Origin: B10-G9 sp964627755
GTDB lineage: Bacteria > Chloroflexota > Anaerolineae > Anaerolineales > UBA11858
Length of the DNA stretch: 21,108 bases
Direction of reading: 5' to 3'
Assembly (NCBI GenBank): GCA_964627755.1
Contig: CAZVIH010000010.1
Location: 1-21,108, forward strand
Positions 15,010 to 21,108 of this stretch are shown piece by piece (within the stretch, counting starts at the first letter, position 1; the number at the start of each line of letters is the position of its first letter). The translations under genes were made by a program, and so were the position numbers. The notes beneath the pieces were generated by a model that worked only from the letters and a program-made list of their open reading frames with translations, had not been told where the DNA came from and searched no databases.

Positions 15010-15918
15010 TTAATCCAGCCGGACTGCGCCAAGATATCCGGATGTCAGTGCTCCCTGCCGGACACCAAAACGGCAAGCCTCTTCAAGATCCTTTCCCTGT
15101 CTTAATGCCGATGCTAATCCGGCCGCAAAGGCATCCCCGGCACCAGTTGTGTCAATTATCTGTTTTATCGGTATTCCCGGAACGTGAGTACTTCGCGTTT
15201 GGGTGGACAGCCAGCAGCCTTCTGCTCCCAGTTTAATGATCACTGACTGGGCTCCTTTTTCCCGAAATGCACTTGCTGCCCTGTCAGGATTCGAAAATCC
15301 GGTCAAAATTTTCGCTTCCTGCAGATTACACATAAACAGGTCCAAATTGCCCAGGATATTCCACAACTGTTCGGGGTTTTTCATAGCCGGAGACCGGACT
15401 ACATCCAGCGAAATGAAAACTCCAGCCTTTTGGATCGTGGCAAGGGTGTCAGCAAAACCTGGTTTATACAAACCGGGTAGTACAAAATACCCGGCGATAT
15501 GCATTAAAGCTACTGCTTGTTCTTTGAATATATCTAGATTAAGGGTCTCCCCACGCAGCTCAGCATTGGCGCCGGATGTGTGTATAAAACGGGGCTGGAA
15601 TTCACTATCAACCAATCCAACGCTGACACCAGTGCCTTTGCCCGGGAGCCTTTTAACATAACGGGTGTCAACACCCTGTTCTTTCCAGGTATCCATCAGC
15701 ATGTCTGCCATCTGGCCATCTCCCAGACAGGCAACCAGAATGGGTTTTTCTCCCAGGCGGGCCAAGCCGATGGCAACGTTGGAAGCGCAGCCGCCGGGAG
15801 TGACTGCCGCATCCTGGAAAGTAATTGAGTCGTAGCGCGGCACATCATCCACAGTTTTACAGATGATATCCAGCGTTACATTGCCTACTACAAGGATTGA
15901 GCCCAGATCAGTTCCCAT
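15010..15918 (-). CDS. PfkB-family carbohydrate kinase
   Basis: A 302-residue ribokinase-fold enzyme. N-terminal strand VVGNVTLDI; PfkB signature 1 region PGGCASNVAIGLARLG; signature 2 DTTGAGDAFAAGL with catalytic base Asp262. It phosphorylates a sugar or nucleoside hydroxyl using ATP; the exact substrate (ribose, fructose, adenosine, others) is not resolved. The ATG lies inside gatA and overlaps its end by 11 bases, so translation is coupled. Its place directly after gatCA is a co-transcription habit with no evident biochemical link. Confidence 0.88.
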   Translation of the reverse strand: MGTDLGSILVVGNVTLDIICKTVDDVPRYDSITFQDAAVTPGGCASNVAIGLARLGEKPILVACLGDGQMADMLMDTWKEQGVDTRYVKRLPGKGTGVSVGLVDSEFQPRFIHTSGANAELRGETLNLDIFKEQAVALMHIAGYFVLPGLYKPGFADTLATIQKAGVFISLDVVRSPAMKNPEQLWNILGNLDLFMCNLQEAKILTGFSNPDRAASAFREKGAQSVIIKLGAEGCWLSTQTRSTHVPGIPIKQIIDTTGAGDAFAAGLASALRQGKDLEEACRFGVRQGALTSGYLGAVRLD

Positions 15919-17509
15919 TTTTAGATAATATCGGTGGTCGTTTCACCCGCCAGTCTTCATTTTCTGTGACCTTCTCGTATGCCCGAGCAATCCGGAGTAA
16001 AAGGCCTTCTGAATAATCCGAGCCCAAGACCTGGGCGCCGATCGGTAAATTATCCCTATCAAATCCAACCGGAATGGACAACCCCGGTATGCCGGCATGG
16101 TTGGTCGTGGCCGTAAGCTGGTCAGAGTACTGCATCAGAACCGAGTCGCCATAGACACTTCCAATCGGGAAGGCTGTCGAGGGTGCGGTAGGCGTTAACA
16201 GGGCATCCAGTTTGTATTTCCCTTTAGGGTCAAAAATAGTATCAAAATCCTGCCGCATCAAGGCCCGGGCTTTTAGGGCCAACTCATAATATCCCTTATC
16301 AAACTGGGCTGCGCTTAAGTAGATCCCCATCAACATCCGCAATTTAGGTTCTACACCAAATGCTTCCCCTCTGGTCTTGCGGTACAGTTCACGCAGGTCG
16401 GCAAATGATTTTTCTGTCCTGTATCCATATTTCACACCATCATAACGTAATAAATTGGAGCTGGCTTCCACACGGGAGATCACAAAATAGGTTGGCACAC
16501 CGTATTTGGTATGAGGCAGGGGCACATCCATCACTATATCAGCCCCCAGCTGGGCCAGGAAACCCGCCGCGCTGAGCACTGCATCCCTGATCTGGGGATC
16601 GATCGGGTTTTCAACCAGCTCCATCGATTCCGAATCAAAATACGTCACACGGAAAAATTCTTCGGACAGACCTATTCGCAGGCCGCGGATATCTTTTTCC
16701 ATTTCTTCCAGGTAATCCGGAACAGCTACGGCAGCGGCTGTATTATCCCGGGGATCCTGCCCGGCGATGGCCTGCAATGTCAGCGCGGCATCAGTAACAG
16801 TCCGTGTCAGCGGGCCAGGGCAATCAAGGGAGGAGCCAAAAGCTATTAAGCCATAGCGCGAGACCCTGCCGTAAGTGGGTTTTAATCCCACTGTTCCGCA
16901 GAATGAGGCTGGATGGCGGATCGATCCTCCGGTATCTGTGCCCAGGGAGATGGCTCCTTCACCGGCTGCAACAGCAGCCGCTGAACCACCGGATGAGCCA
17001 CCGGTTACCCGGCTGGTATCCCAGGGATTCCTGGGTACCGGTTTATAAGCTGAAGATTCACTGGAAGACCCATAAGTGAATTCGTCCAGATTCACCTTGC
17101 CTACCATCACGGCGCCGGCTTCTTCCATGCGCTCCACAACTGTGGCCGAGTAAGGGGAGATGTAATTGGAAAGGATCTTGGAACCTGCGGTAGCCTGAAT
17201 GCCTTTTACGGTAAAGATATCCTTGGCAGTATATGGCACACCAGCTAAAGGTCCGGGGTTCTCTCCTTCCTTTATTAACCTATCAATATTTTCAGCCTGC
17301 TTCCGGGCGTAGTCCTCGGTTACCAGTGTAAAAGCATGAACCGTCGAGAGGTCTTCTTCGGAAGAGGCCTTTGGCGCATCCACCTGTCCAGTCCGCCCGT
17401 CCACCTGGCGGATTCGTTCCAGGGTGTCCTCCAAAACTTCAACAGCCGAAACCTGCTTGGTTTTGATCAGATCAGCAACAATAAATGCGGGGAGATCACA
17501 GGTTTTCAT
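15908..17509 (-). CDS. gatA: Aspartyl/glutamyl-tRNA(Asn/Gln) amidotransferase subunit A
   Basis: Glutaminase subunit of GatCAB, which amidates Glu-tRNA(Gln) and Asp-tRNA(Asn). An amidase-signature enzyme with the complete Ser-cisSer-Lys triad: Lys96 (YTAKDIF), Ser172 (GGSSGGSAAA) and nucleophile Ser196 (DTGGSIRHPA). It has 533 residues from ATG 17509, longer than the usual ~485. Extra residues lie near 38-55 (after RIRQVD) and around 270-285. An in-frame TTG 6 bases upstream is the other candidate start, but GGAG at about 17520-17523 suits the ATG. It starts 2 bases after the gatC stop. gatB is not in the window and must be elsewhere. Confidence 0.95.
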   Translation of the reverse strand: MKTCDLPAFIVADLIKTKQVSAVEVLEDTLERIRQVDGRTGQVDAPKASSEEDLSTVHAFTLVTEDYARKQAENIDRLIKEGENPGPLAGVPYTAKDIFTVKGIQATAGSKILSNYISPYSATVVERMEEAGAVMVGKVNLDEFTYGSSSESSAYKPVPRNPWDTSRVTGGSSGGSAAAVAAGEGAISLGTDTGGSIRHPASFCGTVGLKPTYGRVSRYGLIAFGSSLDCPGPLTRTVTDAALTLQAIAGQDPRDNTAAAVAVPDYLEEMEKDIRGLRIGLSEEFFRVTYFDSESMELVENPIDPQIRDAVLSAAGFLAQLGADIVMDVPLPHTKYGVPTYFVISRVEASSNLLRYDGVKYGYRTEKSFADLRELYRKTRGEAFGVEPKLRMLMGIYLSAAQFDKGYYELALKARALMRQDFDTIFDPKGKYKLDALLTPTAPSTAFPIGSVYGDSVLMQYSDQLTATTNHAGIPGLSIPVGFDRDNLPIGAQVLGSDYSEGLLLRIARAYEKVTENEDWRVKRPPILSKNGN

Positions 17510-17511
17510 AC

Positions 17512-17832
17512 TCAATCCAGCTCCTCGTGGGATATGTCCGGGACAACAATATAACCATCTTCCATTTCGGGAGCCTGTTTGAGGATCGCATCCCGGTTCG
17601 GATCCTGGAGTGAAAAATCCTCCCGCGGATTGGCACTGTTCCGTTCATTATAGGCAATGCCGTGTGCCGCTGCCCCGATCTCAGTATCGATCGGGATCGA
17701 TTCCAGAACTTCAATGGAGAGCATTTGATTATTCAATTCCTTGCGGAGGTATTCTGCCTCATCAGCCGGCAGCTCCAAAGAAGCCAGCTCGGCCAGGCGT
17801 TCAAAATCCTCAGGGGAGATCTTGTCGGTCAT
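17512..17832 (-). CDS. gatC: Aspartyl/glutamyl-tRNA(Asn/Gln) amidotransferase subunit C
   Basis: A 106-residue small stabilising subunit of GatCAB. The N-terminal helix (ISPEDFERLAELASLEL) followed by the LNNQMLSIEVLESI helix and an extended tail with R-E-D and V-V-P are typical of GatC, which wraps round GatA and contacts GatB. AAGGAAA precedes the ATG by about 7 bases. First gene of the six-gene minus-strand operon. Confidence 0.93.
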   Translation of the reverse strand: MTDKISPEDFERLAELASLELPADEAEYLRKELNNQMLSIEVLESIPIDTEIGAAAHGIAYNERNSANPREDFSLQDPNRDAILKQAPEMEDGYIVVPDISHEELD

Positions 17833-17872
17833 TATGATTTCCTTCTTGCGATAATGTCAAAATAGTAATTGT

Positions 17873-17881
17873 ATTTTATCA
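17873..17881 (-). promoter_or_regulatory. Candidate extended -10 for the gatCA operon
   Basis: On the minus strand TGATAAAAT (17881-17873), a TGn-extended -10 about 40 bases before the gatC ATG. There is no good -35. It is the best candidate in the 212-base divergent gap. Confidence 0.4.
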
Positions 17882-17991
17882 TTGAAAATTTGCAGTATTT
17901 CAGTGCGGAAAATCCATTTTAGTAATCCGGGGCAGGTATCAAAATCCCGCGAAAATAGTGTCATTTGCAAACTGGCGCCGCACAGGCTTGA

Positions 17992-18000
17992 TGGTAGAAT
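17992..18000 (+). promoter_or_regulatory. Candidate extended -10 for glmS
   Basis: TGGTAGAAT (17992-18000) is a TGn-extended -10 about 45 bases before the glmS ATG. TTGCAA at 17965-17970 is too far (24 bases) to be its -35. GGAAGGAT at 18029-18036 is the Shine-Dalgarno. No glmS-ribozyme-like structure is visible in the short leader. Confidence 0.4.
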
Positions 18001-18044
18001 AATGGCTCGAAAACAAAAGGTTCAACCAGGAAGGATAATCATTT

Positions 18045-19853
18045 ATGTGCGGGATTTTTGGCATTGTTACCAAAGAAACTCAAAATCTCGGTCCGATCTT
18101 AATTGGTGCCGGGGAGCGCTTATCCTACCGGGGATATGATACGGTTGGTGCGGCCACCCTGCCCCAGGAAGGAAAGATCGACCTCCGGAAAGACGCTGGC
18201 AAAGTCCAGGAAGTAGCGGAAAAATACAACTTCAAAGACATGTGCGGGGATCGGGCCATCCTTCAGCTGCGCTGGGCTACTTTTGGCGCCCCTTCCCAGA
18301 TCAATTCGCAACCCCACCTGGATTCGGACGGCGACCTGGTTGGGGCTCACAACGGCAACGTGGTCAACAACCTGGAGCTGATGGCAGAGTTCAAAGCCGA
18401 AGGCATGACCGTTCGTTCTGAAAACGACGGCGAAAGCTGCGTGCATGCAGTGGAACGTTATTATGACCGGGGCCATGAGATGGTAGAAGCCATCCGGATG
18501 GCCACCAAAGACCTGGAAGGGGATTATTCCTTTGTGATCGGAGCCGTGGGTGATGACCGCCTGTACGCTATCAAAAAAGGATCCGGGCTGGTGGCCGGTA
18601 TTACAGACGACCTGGTCTGCATCGGCTCTGACTTGCCATCGATCCTGCCCATCACCAGGAATATCCTGCGTTTAAATGACGGGGAGATCATTACCTTCTG
18701 GGCTGACGGCTACGAGCTCACCAGTGTGGAAGATGGCACCAAGATCGAACGGGAGCCTGAATATGTGATCGAAAGTATGGAAATCGCCCAAAAGGGCGGC
18801 TACCCCCACTTCATGCTGAAAGAGATCCACGAACAGAGCCGCGTGGCAGGTGAACTGCTTCGGGTGCTGGAAAACTCCCCGGAGGTGGACAAATTCATTG
18901 AAAAATTGGAGAACGCCCGGGATATTTACGTGGTTGCCTGCGGGACAAGCTGGCATGCCGGCCTGCTGGGCTCGATCTACTTTAACAAGTTTGCCGGCAA
19001 GGCTGCTATCCCGGTCCTGGCGCCCCAATTTAAGGCCCAGTACGGAAACTCCATAGGAGCGGAAGATGTGGGTATCTTCATCAGCCAGAGCGGCGAAACC
19101 AAGGATGTGCTGAACGCCATCGAAACCGCCCGGGAGCGGGGTATGAGTGTGCTGGGGCTGGTGAATGTGGTGGGGTCGACCCTGATGCTGGTCAGCGATG
19201 TGCACCTGCCGCTGGTTTGCGGCTTTGAGATCAGTGTGCCGGCCACCAAGACCTATCTCAACCAGGTATTGGCCCTGCTTTATGTGGCCCTGCGCTGGGG
19301 AGATCAGGATACAAAAACTCTTACCAAAATACCAGAGCTGATCGATCTGGTGATTGAAAAATCTGAAGAACAAATGGCTCCCGTGGTTGAAAAGGTCAAG
19401 GATTGGGATGATCTTTACAGCCTGGGCTACGGCCTGACGTATCCTGTTGCCCTGGAAGGCGCCCTGAAATTCAAGGAGATCACCTACGCCCACTGCGAGG
19501 GCATCCTCTCCACAGAATTCAAACACGGACCTTTGTCCGCAGTGTATGACGGCTACCCGGTGATCTTCACTGCCGGGCCGGATGATATCCCCCTGATCGT
19601 CAGCGGGATCAATGAAGTCACCTGCCGGGGGGGCCACGTGATCGCCATCGGTCTGGAAGACTCCCGCCTGGAAGGCAACGCCTCGCAAACCCTGGTGATC
19701 CCTGACCTGGAACTGCCAAAATCCCTGGAACCAGCCGCCCTGGCCCTGCTGAGCGCCATACCGCTCCAGCTGCTTTCCTATCACTGCAGCCTGGCGCGAG
19801 GCTTTGATCCAGATTTCCCGAGGAATTTGAGTAAAACATTAACTGTCGACTGA
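18045..19853 (+). CDS. glmS: Glutamine--fructose-6-phosphate aminotransferase (isomerizing)
   Basis: A 602-residue enzyme making glucosamine-6-phosphate for peptidoglycan precursors. Class II glutamine amidotransferase domain (1-~230): Met removal exposes Cys2 as nucleophile (MCGIFG), with RGYD, RWATFG (Arg76), PH, HNGN and SENDGE. Two SIS domains follow: ACGTSWHAG, SQSGETKD, PATKTYLNQ, then ALEGALKFKE, KHGP and the closing PRNLSKTLTVD, which matches the canonical PRNLAKSVTVE tail. Several normally strict glutaminase residues differ: RWATHG has Phe80 for His, and N-A-H-P-H reads N-S-Q-P-H. The enzyme looks intact but belongs to a divergent branch. A different sugar-phosphate acceptor or ammonia handling is possible. 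Confidence 0.87.
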   Translation: MCGIFGIVTKETQNLGPILIGAGERLSYRGYDTVGAATLPQEGKIDLRKDAGKVQEVAEKYNFKDMCGDRAILQLRWATFGAPSQINSQPHLDSDGDLVGAHNGNVVNNLELMAEFKAEGMTVRSENDGESCVHAVERYYDRGHEMVEAIRMATKDLEGDYSFVIGAVGDDRLYAIKKGSGLVAGITDDLVCIGSDLPSILPITRNILRLNDGEIITFWADGYELTSVEDGTKIEREPEYVIESMEIAQKGGYPHFMLKEIHEQSRVAGELLRVLENSPEVDKFIEKLENARDIYVVACGTSWHAGLLGSIYFNKFAGKAAIPVLAPQFKAQYGNSIGAEDVGIFISQSGETKDVLNAIETARERGMSVLGLVNVVGSTLMLVSDVHLPLVCGFEISVPATKTYLNQVLALLYVALRWGDQDTKTLTKIPELIDLVIEKSEEQMAPVVEKVKDWDDLYSLGYGLTYPVALEGALKFKEITYAHCEGILSTEFKHGPLSAVYDGYPVIFTAGPDDIPLIVSGINEVTCRGGHVIAIGLEDSRLEGNASQTLVIPDLELPKSLEPAALALLSAIPLQLLSYHCSLARGFDPDFPRNLSKTLTVD

Positions 19854-20009
19854 GGTAATCACCTGACAGACGACCGGGACAAAGAAACCGGGGTGAAGAG
19901 GCTGATCTTCAACTCCTCCCCTCGGCTATGCTCGTGGTCTGCTCAGAACAGGGGCAGGAAATCGGTGGACATCGTATTTTCTGCCCGGAATCCGAATACT
20001 GAAGACTGA

Positions 20010-20972
20010 TTACTTATCATTAAGGGGGCTTTTCACTCCCTTTCCCCCTTTATTTAACACATGGGTGTAGATCATGGTGGTCTTGACATCGGCGTGGCCC
20101 AGCAGTTCCTGAACCGTGCGGATGTCGTAACCGTTCTCCAACAAGTGAGTAGCAAAACTGTGGCGGAAGACATGAGGGGTAACGTGCTTCGTGATCCCGG
20201 CCTTGTGGGCAGCCGCCCTGACTGCTCTTCTTACTCCTGATGGGTGAATATGGTGGCGGCGGAAAGCCCCCGAGCGGGGGTCGATGGAGGGGCTTGGGGC
20301 TGGAAAGAGGTACTGCCAGCCCCACTCACTTTCCGCCTTGGGGTATTTGCGGTCCAGGCATCGGGGCAGCTCAACGGTACCGTGGCCCGCAGCGACAGCC
20401 TCCTCAAATGCCATTCTGACTGATTTCAGGTGAAGCTGCAGTGCTGGGCGAACGGCATCAGGCAACAGGGTACGGCGATCCTTGTCCCCTTTTCCGCTGC
20501 GGATGGTGATCTCGCCCCGATCGAAATCCAGGTCCTGGATGCGGAGAGTAAGGCATTCAGTGACCCGCAGACCGCAGCCGTAGAGCAGCTGGCAGATCAG
20601 CAGGTAAGTTCCAGAGAGCTTTCCCAGAATCGCTCTGGCTTCCTGGCGGCTGAGAACAACCGGCAGGTGTTTGGAGCGTTTGGCCGGCACTGGCAGGATC
20701 TCCTCATCCAGGGGGAGGCGAAGAACTTCTCTGTAGAGGAAGAGCAAGGCTGCCAGGGCTTGGTTCTGGGTGGAAGGAGCCACATTTTTTTGGAGAGCGA
20801 GGTAGGTCAGGTAGGATTCAATATCGGGTTCTGTCAAGTCTGCCGGATGTTTCAGGTTGTGGAAGAAGATATAACGTTTGATCCAGGACAGATAGGCCTG
20901 CTCGGTGCGGTAGGCATAGTTTTTGCGGCGGAGGACATCCCGGACGCGATCAAGGAGCTTCTTCTGGCTCAT
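20010..20972 (-). CDS. intI: Integron integrase (tyrosine recombinase)
   Basis: A 320-residue tyrosine recombinase that joins attC cassettes to attI. SAM-like N-terminal DNA-binding domain at about 5-90. Catalytic residues complete: Arg136 (GCGLRVTE), Lys161 (RSGKGDKDR), His267 and Arg270 (TPHVFRHSFAT), His293 (LLGHADV) and Tyr302 (TTMIYTHV). These sit exactly ten positions before those of IntI1 as I recall them. The IntI-specific insertion between the second and third boxes is present (ERKYP-like DRKYPKAE at 207-214, then WGWQYLFPA and DPRSGAFRRHH). That insertion separates IntI from XerC/D. GGGGG lies 5 bases before the ATG. Cassettes would normally lie upstream of this gene, past the right edge of the window. 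Confidence 0.93.
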   Translation of the reverse strand: MSQKKLLDRVRDVLRRKNYAYRTEQAYLSWIKRYIFFHNLKHPADLTEPDIESYLTYLALQKNVAPSTQNQALAALLFLYREVLRLPLDEEILPVPAKRSKHLPVVLSRQEARAILGKLSGTYLLICQLLYGCGLRVTECLTLRIQDLDFDRGEITIRSGKGDKDRRTLLPDAVRPALQLHLKSVRMAFEEAVAAGHGTVELPRCLDRKYPKAESEWGWQYLFPAPSPSIDPRSGAFRRHHIHPSGVRRAVRAAAHKAGITKHVTPHVFRHSFATHLLENGYDIRTVQELLGHADVKTTMIYTHVLNKGGKGVKSPLNDK

Positions 20973-20998
20973 CTAACCCCCTTGGAGAGATTGAATAT

Positions 20999-21017
20999 GC
21001 TATACTGCGATTATAGC
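20999..21017. repeat. Inverted repeat over the intI -10 element
   Basis: GCTATA (20999-21004) and TATAGC (21012-21017), 7 bases apart, form a perfect 6-base inverted repeat covering the intI -10 box. The position fits an operator. It does not match known LexA boxes of either the CTGT-N8-ACAG or the GAAC-N4-GTTC type. Confidence 0.4.
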
Positions 21018-21039
21018 CGGGAAAAGGGAGTAGATTCAA
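21010..21039 (-). promoter_or_regulatory. Promoter of integron integrase gene
   Basis: On the minus strand TTGAAT (21039-21034), 18-base spacer, TATAAT (21015-21010). Transcription would begin near 21003, about 30 bases before the intI ATG. Confidence 0.7.
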
Positions 21040-21058
21040 TACCCTAAGCTCCTCTTGC

Positions 21059-21108
21059 GCGATAACGCCTAAGTTCTTATCGCACAGGTGGACGATAATT
21101 AACGTTAG
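21059..21108. other. Candidate integron att site at window edge
   Basis: GCGATAA (21059-21065), TTATCGC (21077-21083) and CGATAA (21093-21098) make two alternative hairpins, one with an 11-base loop and one with a 10-base loop. GATAACGCCTAAGTT (21061-21075) resembles the left simple site of attC elements (compare TAACGCCTGAGTT in the aadA1 attC). The last bases, ACGTTAG, begin a GTTRRRY-type core at 21104 that the window cuts off. Location beside the 5' end of intI fits attI, or attI followed by a cassette boundary. The type of site cannot be settled without the next 100 bases. Confidence 0.5.

Noticed and set aside
18672..19784. 370-codon open frame on the minus strand
   Set aside because: Fully antisense to the conserved SIS half of glmS; His/Gln/Gly-rich composition typical of an antisense shadow.
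19854..20009. Gap between glmS and intI
   Set aside because: Short imperfect repeats only (CCGG pair, GAAGA/TCTTC); no terminator, gene or att site that I can support.
20024..20047. GGGGG...CCCCC pairing in the end of intI
   Set aside because: It lies within coding sequence (Gly-Gly-Lys-Gly and Ser-Pro-Leu codons) and no T-run follows, so it is not called as a terminator.
20971..20977. ATCTAAC, a match to the RYYYAAC core of attC, at the intI start
   Set aside because: It overlaps the Shine-Dalgarno/start region of intI and no paired L and R' sites at proper spacing can be confirmed inside the window; a 7-base degenerate match is expected by chance.
20430..21047. 205-codon open frame on the plus strand
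   Set aside because: It lies antisense to intI and runs through its promoter; low-complexity composition and no recognisable domain. The integrase on the other strand is unmistakable.

Overview
The window reads as an ordinary chromosomal stretch of a free-living bacterium, and I infer a member of Chloroflexota (Anaerolineae-like). That rests on gene content: tandem LysM/M23 lipoproteins, a DUF2089-DUF4097-SHOCT operon, a VIT-vWA protein and a gatCA operon carrying a sugar kinase. It is inference, because there is no rRNA or other marker here. Coding density is high, promoters look sigma-70-like, and most start sites carry AGGAG-type Shine-Dalgarno sequences. I saw no tRNA, rRNA, CRISPR array or transposase gene.

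Layout. Positions 1-43 (minus) hold the first 14 codons of a calcineurin-like phosphoesterase. Positions 327-4922 hold three tandem paralogous lipoproteins (LysM, lysozyme-like helical region, M23 peptidase domain), closed by a terminator. Positions 5147-8270 form one six-gene operon with a near-consensus promoter: twin 62/63-residue proteins, a DUF2089 zinc-ribbon protein, a DUF4097-type beta-repeat protein, a two-TM protein and a small soluble protein. The last four all carry the same ~30-residue SHOCT-like helical hairpin. A convergent PspC-domain gene (8348-8596, minus) faces this operon across a perfect bidirectional terminator. Together they resemble the YvlB/LiaX-PspC envelope-stress genes of Bacillota. 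Positions 8746-10361 hold an XRE-cupin regulator, a damaged DsrE-like gene and a small holin-like membrane protein. A 126-bp REPIN-like double palindrome lies at 10450-10575.

From 17832 down to 10602 (minus) runs gatC-gatA-PfkB kinase-HAD hydrolase-two isoprenylcysteine-methyltransferase-like membrane proteins, followed by a secreted VIT-vWA protein. A divergent glmS lies at 18045-19853. The right edge (20010-20972, minus) holds an integron integrase (IntI) with its own promoter. The last 50 bases contain repeats and core-site-like sequence suggesting the att region and the beginning of a cassette array outside the window.

The parts most worth following up are the integron platform at the right edge and the SHOCT-module operon with its twin small proteins.
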